A stretch of DNA of 8,869 bases from an uncultured Porphyromonas sp. (GTDB lineage: Bacteria > Bacteroidota > Bacteroidia > Bacteroidales > Porphyromonadaceae). The notes under the pieces were generated by a model, which was not told where the DNA came from, searched no databases, and was given only the letters and a program-made list of their open reading frames with translations. A program made the translations under genes and the position numbers. Location: assembly GCA_947253195.1 (NCBI GenBank), contig CAMXXM010000043.1:1-8869 (forward strand), given 5' to 3'. Below, piece after piece: positions 1 through 5,979 of the stretch; position 1 is the first letter of the stretch, and the number at the start of each line of letters is the position of its first letter.

Positions 1-1
1 G

Positions 2-1222
2 TACGACTTCGTCACGCCCGGTGATCGATTCCGTGAGGCGGAGCGGATGCTGCGGAGCCACTTTGCGGAGCCGGACAGCGTCACGCAGAGGATCCTCCTG
101 CAGGTGGCGCTGGAGGGGTTGCGCAAGGCGCAGTACCGACCGATCTACGACCGCATCGATGGGCAGCACCTAGAGGAGTACCTCCTGGAGTCACTCGACA
201 AGTATGGGATCACCATCCCCTGCCGCTACGAGGTGGTGGACAGTCGGGGCACGATCTCTTTCTCCAATGGCAGCCTCCCCGACGATCAGCCCGATAAGAT
301 CTACACCCAGGCGCTGCTGACCAATGACCCGCCCTCGCGCCTCCACTACCTGAGGGTATACTTTCCCGGGCAGGCGCGCTTCATCTCGTCGACCATCGGC
401 TTCCTGATCCCATCAGTGATCTTTAGCATCCTGGTGCTCACCACATTCATCTACACCATCATCACCCTCTTTAGGCAAAAGAAGATCGATGAGATGCGGA
501 TCGACTTTGTCAATAACATGACCCACGAGCTCAAGACGCCGGTCAGCACGATACGTCTCGGCGTCGAGATGCTCTCAGACCCCGACATCGGGTCGCAGTC
601 CGATCGACGGGCGCGCATACTGGAGTCGATCAATGCCGAGGCCTACCGCCTCACGCTGCTGATCGAGCAGGTGCTGCAGATGTCCTTCTTCGACAGCCAC
701 GACTCCCGTCTCCGACTGCGGATGACGGAGCTCGATATGGAGGAGATCATCATCGACGCCACCTCGACCTACTCCCTCAAGGTGGAGGAGGCGGGCGGCA
801 GTCTCGACCTCGACCTCGAGGCGACCCGCACTAAGGTGCTGGGTGACAAGCTGCAGCTGACCAATATCATCTTTAATCTCCTCGACAATGCCATGAAATA
901 TCGCCGTCCCGATGTGCCACCGCACATTACGATACATACGGCGAGCAACGACCGCATCCTGACCATCCGCGTGGAGGACAATGGCTGCGGCATCAAGCGC
1001 GAGTATCTCAAGAAGATATTCGACCGGTTTTTCCGTGTCCCGTCGGGCAATAGGCACGACGTCAAGGGCTTTGGCCTCGGCCTCCCTTACGTTGCGCTGA
1101 CGGTGAAGTCGCACGGCGGACACATACATGCGGAGAGCGATCTCGGGGTGGGCACCACCTTCGTCATCACTCTGCCGCTGCTGACCGACAAGAGTAAGAG
1201 TAATAAATGTAAGAGTAAATAA
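2..1222 (+). CDS. rprX: Sensor histidine kinase, RprX-like (5' end missing)
   Basis: This membrane sensor kinase autophosphorylates on His and passes the phosphate to the response regulator encoded next. The frame is open back to base 2, so the start codon and first membrane segment lie upstream; the ATG at 47 is internal. Counting the codon at base 2 as residue 1, I see the end of a periplasmic sensor region (1-126), a transmembrane helix (about 130-155), a HisKA box MTHELKTP with phospho-acceptor His175, an N box with Asn292 and Asn296, a G1 box DNGCG (326-330), an F box DRFFR (341-345) and a G2 box GFGLGL (356-361). All catalytic motifs are intact. There is no HAMP domain: a short QKKIDEMR linker joins membrane to HisKA, as in many Bacteroidota kinases. 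The protein ends in a Lys/Ser tail. The regulator gene starts 13 nt later. Kinase identity is certain; the rprX name rests on sequence style and pairing with rprY. Confidence 0.93.
   Translation, partial: YDFVTPGDRFREAERMLRSHFAEPDSVTQRILLQVALEGLRKAQYRPIYDRIDGQHLEEYLLESLDKYGITIPCRYEVVDSRGTISFSNGSLPDDQPDKIYTQALLTNDPPSRLHYLRVYFPGQARFISSTIGFLIPSVIFSILVLTTFIYTIITLFRQKKIDEMRIDFVNNMTHELKTPVSTIRLGVEMLSDPDIGSQSDRRARILESINAEAYRLTLLIEQVLQMSFFDSHDSRLRLRMTELDMEEIIIDATSTYSLKVEEAGGSLDLDLEATRTKVLGDKLQLTNIIFNLLDNAMKYRRPDVPPHITIHTASNDRILTIRVEDNGCGIKREYLKKIFDRFFRVPSGNRHDVKGFGLGLPYVALTVKSHGGHIHAESDLGVGTTFVITLPLLTDKSKSNKCKSK
1194..1218 (+). repeat. Short direct repeat at the end of the kinase gene
   Basis: The 10-bp unit GTAAGAGTAA occurs at 1194-1203 and 1209-1218, in an AT-rich patch that contrasts with the GC-rich surroundings. 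It encodes the last residues, KSKSNKCKSK, just before the TAA at 1220-1222. The 15-bp period is a multiple of three, so loss or gain of a unit would keep the frame. It is probably a slippage product without function. Confidence 0.6.
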
Positions 1223-1235
1223 GTAAGAAACGATC

Positions 1236-1976
1236 ATGGAAAACTCAGTAAAAGTATTCCTCTGTGAGGATGATGAGAGCCTCGGCCCACTGCTGGCCGA
1301 CTACCTGACAGAGAAGGGCTATGATACCGACCTCTTCAAGGACGGAGAGGCAGGGCTGCAGGGATTTGAGGAGCGCCCGCGCTACTGGGACATCTGCGTC
1401 CTGGACGTGATGATGCCCAAGAAGGACGGCTTCGAGCTGGCTAAGGACATCCGCGCACTCAATCCTGAGACCCCGATCATCTTCCTCACCGCCAAGACTC
1501 TGAGCGAGGACGTGCAGGAGGGCTTCAGCCTCGGGGCAGATGACTACCTCAAGAAGCCCTTCAACACCTCTGAGCTGACGATGCGCATCGATGCGGTGCT
1601 GCGTCGCGTGCAGGGGAAGAAGCCCGATGACGTCGCCTTCTACCGCATCGGAGACTATGTCTTCGACACGCAGCACCAGTCCCTCCAGTACAAGGATGAG
1701 GAGCCGGTGAGCCTGACGACCAAGGAGACGGAGCTGCTGGCGCTCTTCTGCGCCAATGCCAATAGCACCGTCGACCGCTCCTTTGCACTCAAGACGATCT
1801 GGGGCGAGGACACCTACTTCAACGCCCGCTCCATGGACGTCTACATCACCAAGCTGCGGAAGCACCTCGCCCAGGATCCCGGCATCGAGATCCAGAATAA
1901 GCACGGCAAGGGACACCGCCTCATCACTCCGGGAGCCAACTCGGAGCCCGATGAGTCCAATACCAAAGTGATCTGA
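1236..1976 (+). CDS. rprY: OmpR/PhoB-family response regulator RprY
   Basis: This cytoplasmic transcription factor is predicted to be activated by phosphorylation from the kinase encoded upstream. The 246-residue protein has an N-terminal receiver domain (about 5-122) with acidic pocket Glu11/Asp12/Asp13, phospho-acceptor Asp57 in VLDVMMPKKDG, Thr85, and Lys107 in the KKPF motif. A C-terminal winged-helix domain (about 133-232) follows, with its recognition helix in NARSMDVYITKLRKHL (196-211). Both domains are complete. The motifs CEDDE, VLDVMMPKKDGF, IIFLTAKT and GADDY match my memory of Bacteroides RprY. The ATG at 1236 is the only sensible start; it follows the kinase stop by 13 nt, with only a weak AAGAAA as a possible ribosome site. 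In Porphyromonas gingivalis RprY has been described as an orphan regulator tied to stress and transport control; here a kinase gene is adjacent. Promoters it may control cannot be read from this sequence. Confidence 0.94.
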   Translation: MENSVKVFLCEDDESLGPLLADYLTEKGYDTDLFKDGEAGLQGFEERPRYWDICVLDVMMPKKDGFELAKDIRALNPETPIIFLTAKTLSEDVQEGFSLGADDYLKKPFNTSELTMRIDAVLRRVQGKKPDDVAFYRIGDYVFDTQHQSLQYKDEEPVSLTTKETELLALFCANANSTVDRSFALKTIWGEDTYFNARSMDVYITKLRKHLAQDPGIEIQNKHGKGHRLITPGANSEPDESNTKVI

Positions 1977-1985
1977 TCCCTACCG

Positions 1986-2486
1986 ATGGCCAAGACATCC
2001 ACATCCAAGAAGGGGCAGGGAAAGACCCCCTTCCGCAAGAGCGTCAACATCCGCAATAAGCGAGCGACGTATGACTACGAAGTGCTGGAGAGGCTTACCG
2101 CAGGCATCGTCCTCACCGGTAATGAGATCAAGTCGATCCGCATGGGTCGCGCCTCTCTCGGTCAGAGCTTCTGCTATGTCGATCGCGGAGAGGTGTGGGT
2201 CAAGAATATGTATGTCGGCACTTATGCCTTTGGCTCCTGGACCCAAGAGGGCTCGCGACGTGACCGGAAGCTACTGCTCAATAAGCGGGAGATCCGTCAC
2301 CTCACCGAGGCACAGCACGACCCGGGCTTCACGATCGTGCCGCTCCGGCTCTTCATCAACGGCAAGGGACTGGCGAAGCTTGAGATCGCCATCGCCAAGG
2401 GTAAGAAAGAGTACGATAAGCGCAACGCCATCCGCGACCGCGAGATGAAGCGGGAGCTGGATCGCGCCCGCCGGACGCCCTACTAA
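1986..2486 (+). CDS. smpB: SsrA-binding protein SmpB
   Basis: SmpB binds the tRNA-like domain of tmRNA and delivers it to stalled ribosomes, so that the broken message is released and the unfinished peptide is tagged for degradation. The 166-residue length is usual (E. coli about 160). Diagnostic stretches are the OB-fold core NKRATYDYEVLERLTAGIVL, TGNEIKSIRMGRASL, GEVWVKNMYV, the RKLLLNKREI motif, and KGKKEYDKR at the start of the basic C-terminal tail that enters the mRNA channel. A basic, disordered N-terminus (about 1-20) precedes the core. The ATG at 1986 lies 9 nt after the rprY stop without an evident Shine-Dalgarno sequence or promoter, so it is probably co-transcribed with the two-component genes. 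The tmRNA gene is not in this window. Family assignment is very secure. Confidence 0.97.
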   Translation: MAKTSTSKKGQGKTPFRKSVNIRNKRATYDYEVLERLTAGIVLTGNEIKSIRMGRASLGQSFCYVDRGEVWVKNMYVGTYAFGSWTQEGSRRDRKLLLNKREIRHLTEAQHDPGFTIVPLRLFINGKGLAKLEIAIAKGKKEYDKRNAIRDREMKRELDRARRTPY

Positions 2487-2520
2487 CTTATGGCGTCTCC
2501 GGGGAGGGGGCTACAGCTTT

Positions 2521-2564
2521 TGTCGGGGTATTGGTCGCACGCCACGGTGACCGGTACCCCGACA
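2521..2564 (+). other. Strong hairpin between smpB and the export operon
   Basis: A perfect 10-bp inverted repeat (TGTCGGGGTA at 2521-2530, TACCCCGACA at 2555-2564) continues inward through eight more pairs (2531-2538 with 2547-2554, three of them G-U), leaving an 8-nt loop at 2539-2546. The complete 18-bp stem should be very stable in RNA. It lies 34 nt after the smpB stop and upstream of the predicted export promoter. There is no T-run after the right arm on either strand, so it is not a classical intrinsic terminator. It could be an mRNA 3'-end stabiliser, a processing site, or, as DNA, a protein-binding dyad. Confidence 0.7.
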
Positions 2565-2596
2565 CTGCCGGGTAGCGTGATATTCCCCCGGGAGTG
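2563..2596 (+). repeat. Second, weaker dyad upstream of the promoter
   Basis: CACT (2563-2566) pairs with AGTG (2593-2596), and after one G/G mismatch CCGGG (2568-2572) pairs with CCCGG (2587-2591), around a 14-nt loop. It shares bases 2563-2564 with the preceding hairpin, so the two full stems compete slightly. It covers roughly where a -33 element for the promoter at 2609 would lie. Chance occurrence is quite possible in GC-rich DNA. Confidence 0.35.
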
Positions 2597-2608
2597 CCGA
2601 GAAACTTG

Positions 2609-2616
2609 TAGATTTG
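2609..2616 (+). promoter_or_regulatory. Predicted Bacteroidota -7 promoter box for the export operon
   Basis: TAGATTTG matches the Bacteroidota primary sigma factor consensus TAnnTTTG exactly, and the next base is T, fitting the extended TAnnTTTGY form. It lies in the only sizeable non-coding gap and points at the TolC-family gene. It predicts transcription starting at about 2621-2624. I find no clear TTTG -33 element at the expected distance (about 2582-2591 reads ATTCCCCCGG), so the promoter may be weak or need an activator. Confidence 0.55.
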
Positions 2617-2621
2617 TGGAA

Positions 2622-2644
2622 CCGATGGGAGCTGGTCCCGTCGG
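2622..2644 (+). promoter_or_regulatory. Stem-loop at the predicted 5' end of the export mRNA
   Basis: CCGATGGGA (2622-2630) pairs with TCCCGTCGG (2636-2644) in nine consecutive pairs (one G-U) around the loop GCTGG. It begins about where transcription from the TAGATTTG box should start and ends 3 nt before the first possible start codon (2648), so a transcript would carry it at or next to its 5' end. Such terminal stems can protect mRNA from decay or limit ribosome access. As DNA it could be an operator for a dimeric repressor. Pairing is seen directly; role is inferred. Confidence 0.55.
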
Positions 2645-2668
2645 AGTATGAGAGAGTCTTACATACAG

Positions 2669-4078
2669 ATGAGCAAGTATATACGATATATCCTCTTTGC
2701 CGTCGCGCTACTTACCGGTGGGGCTTTGGCTCCCGCCCAGGAGCCGGTGGCGGAGCAGATCTCCCTTGAGGAGGTGCGCTCGGCGGCGGAGAGCCACTTC
2801 CCCCTCCTCCGGCAGCGTGAGGTGATGGATAAGGTAGTCCGAGAGAGCAGCCGGGCGATGAAGTACGTCTACATCCCCCAGATCAGTCTCACCGGGGGAG
2901 TCAATTACCTCTCCGATATGCCCAACCCCTCGAAGCAGGATCTGATCAAGGGCGAGAAGCTCCAGGTGGCCATCCCCTCCTTCCTCAAGCAGATGGGCTT
3001 CACCCAGGAGGTGTGGGACGGGATGATGGATGAGACGATGGCGAGCATCGCCTCGCAGATCAAGATCCCCTCGGTCCCCAAGATGCAGTGGGGCATCGGT
3101 GTCTCCATCGCTCAGCTCCTCTGGGATGGTGGCAGTGCCGCCGCCTCGGAGCGGGTGCTGAGAGCCACTCAGGCTCAGCGCGATGTCCGGACGGAGGAGG
3201 CACTGAGGGAGGTGCGTAAGTCGGTGACGGAGATCTACTTCGGTCTCCTCAAGGTGGACGGACAGACCGCCCTCCAGTCAACGCTCATCGAGGAACTGCG
3301 CCGTCAGGCGGAGCGGGTGGAGGCGGCGATAGCGAGCGATGTGGCTACCCGAGCCGATGCGGAGGAGATCCGTGTGGAGCTGCTGCGTGCGGCTCAGGAT
3401 CGTGCTGCACTGCAGGAGAGTCGCCGTGCGCTGATGGAGGCGCTGACGATCTACACCGGTCTCTCCCTCGGTGAGGAGACGGTGGTGACACTGCCTCCGA
3501 CCCCGATCGAGCCGGTGACTACCACTGACGGACGGATCGCCCCGCTACGCCCTGAGCACCGCTACTACGATGCACTGACGGCGGAGGCAGAGGCGACGTA
3601 CGACAGCTACCTCGCCAGACTGGTGCCGCAGGTGATGCTGACCGCCACGGCGATGTACTCCAATCCTTACCCCAATTTCTTTAAGCCCGGGGCACACCCC
3701 TTCGGGATGGTGGGGCTCAGCTTCCGGTGGACCTTCGGTCAGCTCTATGGTCTCGGCGCACAGCGTGCCCGACTCCGGGGGATGACGGAGCTGGCGGAGA
3801 TGCAGCGGCAGACCTTTGAGCAAAAGACCTCAGCCGAGCTGGCACAGGCGCGCCACAGCGTGCAGCAGAGTGCCGAGCAGATGAGGCTCGACGAGGAGAT
3901 CGTGTCGCTCCGAAAGAGCATCAGCGACCGCTCCGCCGTGCAGGTGGAGGAGGGCGTGATGACCCGGCGGGATGCGCTCCTGCTCCTGACGAAGTATAGT
4001 GCTGCCAAGCAGACGGCCGACCTCCACCGCATAGAGTACCTCGAGGCACTCTACCGGCTGGCGGAGATAGAGAGATAA
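2669..4078 (+). CDS. TolC-family outer-membrane efflux protein
   Basis: This is predicted to be the outer-membrane duct of the exporter: a trimer spanning the outer membrane with a long periplasmic helical tunnel. I chose the ATG at 2669 because it gives a typical signal peptide (MSKYIRYILF, hydrophobic core, likely cleavage after Ala23 in APA-QEP). An in-frame ATG at 2648 would add seven residues but lies 3 nt from a stem-loop. The mature protein has the two-fold OEP repeat pattern: ISLEEVRSAAESHFPLL with a long helix, a strand region with WDGG (152-155) typical of TolC-like proteins, then a second half starting near LTAEAEATYDSYLARLVPQV with FRWTFGQLYG. Helical, Glu/Ala/Arg-rich segments fill the rest. 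At 469 residues the length is normal. It heads the export operon; the adaptor gene starts 15 nt later. Close relatives often take part in drug or dye efflux, but no substrate can be inferred. Confidence 0.92.
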   Translation: MSKYIRYILFAVALLTGGALAPAQEPVAEQISLEEVRSAAESHFPLLRQREVMDKVVRESSRAMKYVYIPQISLTGGVNYLSDMPNPSKQDLIKGEKLQVAIPSFLKQMGFTQEVWDGMMDETMASIASQIKIPSVPKMQWGIGVSIAQLLWDGGSAAASERVLRATQAQRDVRTEEALREVRKSVTEIYFGLLKVDGQTALQSTLIEELRRQAERVEAAIASDVATRADAEEIRVELLRAAQDRAALQESRRALMEALTIYTGLSLGEETVVTLPPTPIEPVTTTDGRIAPLRPEHRYYDALTAEAEATYDSYLARLVPQVMLTATAMYSNPYPNFFKPGAHPFGMVGLSFRWTFGQLYGLGAQRARLRGMTELAEMQRQTFEQKTSAELAQARHSVQQSAEQMRLDEEIVSLRKSISDRSAVQVEEGVMTRRDALLLLTKYSAAKQTADLHRIEYLEALYRLAEIER

Positions 4079-4093
4079 GTAGATAAGACAGTG

Positions 4094-5017
4094 ATGATGA
4101 AAAAAGAGTTACGATACAGCTCCCTCACGCTCCTCCTGCTCCTCTGTGTGAGCTGCGGTCGAGAGGATAAGAGCGTCCTCGGGACCGGGAGCTTCGAGGC
4201 GACGGAGGTCCTCGTCTCCGGTGAGGTGAGCGGTAAGCTGATCCGCTGGGACGTAGCCGAGGGCGACCGGCTCGAGGAGGGCACCGAGGTGGGGCTCGTG
4301 GACACCATCCAGCTGGCGCTGAAGCGTGAGGCTCTCCGCCACTCCGGTGCGGGTGTGGCGGTCTCCTCGCCAGATGTGGCGACCCAGATCGCCCCCCTGG
4401 AGGCCAAGCTGAGTGACCTGCGCTCTCAGCGGGAGCGCGTCAAGCGGCTCCTCGATGCCGATGTGGCGACGAAGAAGCAGCTCGATGACCTCGATGCCGG
4501 CATAGCCCAGCTCGAGGGGCAGATCGACGCTACGAAGGCGACGCTCTCCAGTAGCCGCGGACAGGTGTCGGCTCAGCGGTCTGCCATCGACGTGCAGGTG
4601 GAGCAGGTGAGCGACATGATCCGCCGGTCGGTGATCACCGCCCCCATCACCGGCACAGTGACAGCCAATTACGTCCACCGGGGCGAGCTCGCTGCGGCGG
4701 GTCATCCGCTCTTCCGCATCGCCAATATGGACGAGATGATCCTCCGAGCCTACATCACCGGTGAGGATCTCGGACTGATCCGGGTGGGGGAGAGCGTCAA
4801 GGTGCGTGTGGATGGTGCCACGGGTGAGGGCGGCAGCCGCACGTACGATGGCACCATCAGCTGGATCTCGCCTAAGGCAGAGTTTACCCCCAAGTCGGTA
4901 CAGACACGAGACGACCGTGCGGGGCTGGTCTACGCCGTCAAGGTAAGAGTGCCCAATGAGGACGGGTACCTCAAGATCAGTATGTACGGCGAGCTACTCC
5001 GACCCACAGCAGAGTGA
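4094..5017 (+). CDS. HlyD/YbhG-like periplasmic adaptor lipoprotein
   Basis: This membrane-fusion subunit should bridge the inner-membrane ABC pump and the TolC-like duct. From the ATG at 4094 it has 307 residues. Codons for Met at 4091 (GTG), 4094 and 4097 are consecutive, so the exact start is uncertain by a few bases. The N-terminus has basic residues, a leucine run and a lipobox-like CVSC (18-21), suggesting lipidation at Cys21; the -3 position is Cys rather than the usual Leu. Next come the first half of a lipoyl domain (about 34-75, VSGEVSGKLIRWDVAEGD), a helical hairpin (about 98-176), the second lipoyl half (about 178-210, TAPITGTVTANYVHRGELAA) and a beta-barrel region (about 211-305). 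The segment SPKAEFTPKSVQTRDDRAGL resembles E. coli YbhG. It starts 15 nt after the TolC-family gene and ends 2 nt before the first ATPase gene. Confidence 0.92.
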   Translation: MMKKELRYSSLTLLLLLCVSCGREDKSVLGTGSFEATEVLVSGEVSGKLIRWDVAEGDRLEEGTEVGLVDTIQLALKREALRHSGAGVAVSSPDVATQIAPLEAKLSDLRSQRERVKRLLDADVATKKQLDDLDAGIAQLEGQIDATKATLSSSRGQVSAQRSAIDVQVEQVSDMIRRSVITAPITGTVTANYVHRGELAAAGHPLFRIANMDEMILRAYITGEDLGLIRVGESVKVRVDGATGEGGSRTYDGTISWISPKAEFTPKSVQTRDDRAGLVYAVKVRVPNEDGYLKISMYGELLRPTAE

Positions 5018-5019
5018 GT

Positions 5020-5979
5020 ATGACGGAGGTGAGGGACGATAGCATCATCCGTGCGGAGGGGCTCAAGCTGCTCTTCCGCAGCCCGGCCGGCGAGGCGGTC
5101 GGTGTCGGCACGGCACCGGCAGGACTCTCCTTCACCGTCCGCCGCGGAGAGATCTTCGGCATCATCGGTCCCGACGGGGCGGGCAAGAGCACTCTCTTCC
5201 GGATCCTCTGCTCGCTCCTCGAGCCTCAGGAGGGCAGCGCTACCGTCGACGGCTACGATGTGGTGCTGGACTACCGCAAGCTGAGGCGCCACATCGGCTA
5301 TATGCCCGGCACCTTCTCCCTCTATGGAGATCTCACCGTGCGGGAAAATCTCGACTTCTACGCCACCCTCTTCGGCACCACCGTGGAGGAGAATTATCCC
5401 CTCATCGCCGACATATACTCCCACATCGAGCCCTTTGAGGACCGCCTCGCCGCCCATCTCTCCGGAGGGATGAAGCAGAAGCTTGCCCTCTCCTGTGCCC
5501 TGATCCATAAGCCGCACGTCCTCTTCCTCGACGAGCCCACCACCGGCATCGACCCAATCAGCCGTGCCGACCTCTGGCAGATGTTGCGTAAGCTGGCCGG
5601 AGAGGGCGTCACCGTGGTCGCCTCCACAGCCTATATGGATGAGGCGAGTCGCTGCGATCGTGTCGCCTTCATGCGGCAGGGCGACTTCATCGCCCTCGAC
5701 ACGCCCGAGCAGCTGGTCTCGCAATTTCCCCTACCCCTCTACCGTATGGGGGCGGCCGATCGGATGGCGGCCCTCGAGACGCTGGAGGCCTGTCCACAGG
5801 TGCTGCACGTCTACGCCTTTGGCGACTCCTTCCACATCACCCTCCGTGATCCGGCAGATGAGGCGGCGCTGATGAGCTATGTCGCCTCCTCTCCGCTGCT
5901 CTCCGGCAGTCGGCCGGTCGCCACGGAGCCCACCCTGGAGGATGCCTTCCTCCTCCTCTCCACAGACGACGATGAGTGA
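5020..5979 (+). CDS. ABC exporter ATPase, homologous to the N-terminal half of YbhF
   Basis: This is one of two cytoplasmic nucleotide-binding subunits powering the exporter. From the ATG at 5020 it has 319 residues; a GTG at 5014 overlapping the adaptor stop is an alternative start. Visible motifs are Walker A GPDGAGKST (50-58, Lys56), signature LSGGMKQ (147-153) and Walker B LFLDEP with catalytic Glu172. Two residues differ from canonical ABC proteins: the Q-loop reads YMPGTFSLY, with Gly97 where Gln is expected, and the switch position reads STAYMDEA, with Ala204 where His is expected. E. coli YbhF's N-terminal half, as I recall it, has YMPQ and STSY, so loss of the His is shared but loss of the Gln is not. 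The C-terminal domain (about 225-319) ends in TLEDAFLLLS, typical of ABC-2 drug-export ATPases. It probably supplies the good signature but a poor hydrolysis site. The next ATPase gene overlaps its end by 8 nt. Confidence 0.93.
   Translation: MTEVRDDSIIRAEGLKLLFRSPAGEAVGVGTAPAGLSFTVRRGEIFGIIGPDGAGKSTLFRILCSLLEPQEGSATVDGYDVVLDYRKLRRHIGYMPGTFSLYGDLTVRENLDFYATLFGTTVEENYPLIADIYSHIEPFEDRLAAHLSGGMKQKLALSCALIHKPHVLFLDEPTTGIDPISRADLWQMLRKLAGEGVTVVASTAYMDEASRCDRVAFMRQGDFIALDTPEQLVSQFPLPLYRMGAADRMAALETLEACPQVLHVYAFGDSFHITLRDPADEAALMSYVASSPLLSGSRPVATEPTLEDAFLLLSTDDDE

Noticed and set aside
47..49. ATG at 47 as the kinase start
   Set aside because: The frame is open to base 2 and a start here would remove the first membrane segment and most of the sensor region expected for this family.
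575..1237. Long antisense open frame over the kinase gene
   Set aside because: The translation is low-complexity His/Arg/Val/Glu-rich with no recognisable domain; the + strand holds a full histidine kinase. GC-rich codons produce such shadows.
1245..1916. Long antisense open frame over rprY
   Set aside because: It mirrors the regulator codons and has no domain of its own.
2521..2564. Hairpin as a Rho-independent terminator
   Set aside because: No T-run follows either arm; the four T residues at 2518-2521 precede the stem on the + strand and read as A on the other.
2648..2668. ATG at 2648 as the TolC-family start
   Set aside because: It lies 3 nt after a stable stem-loop and adds MRESYIQ before an already well-formed signal peptide; it remains possible but is less likely than 2669.
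5014..5019. GTG at 5014 as the first ATPase start
   Set aside because: It would give a GTGA overlap, but the ATG two codons later is the simpler start; the difference is only two residues.
4930..5724. 264-codon antisense open frame over the adaptor and first ATPase genes
   Set aside because: It crosses a gene boundary on the other strand and is rich in Gly/Glu/Asp/Val without motifs; a composition artefact.
5879..5971. Upstream extension of the second ATPase
   Set aside because: These codons give a Ser/Pro/Arg-rich peptide unlike any ABC N-terminus and lie inside the first ATPase gene; the domain begins properly at 5972.
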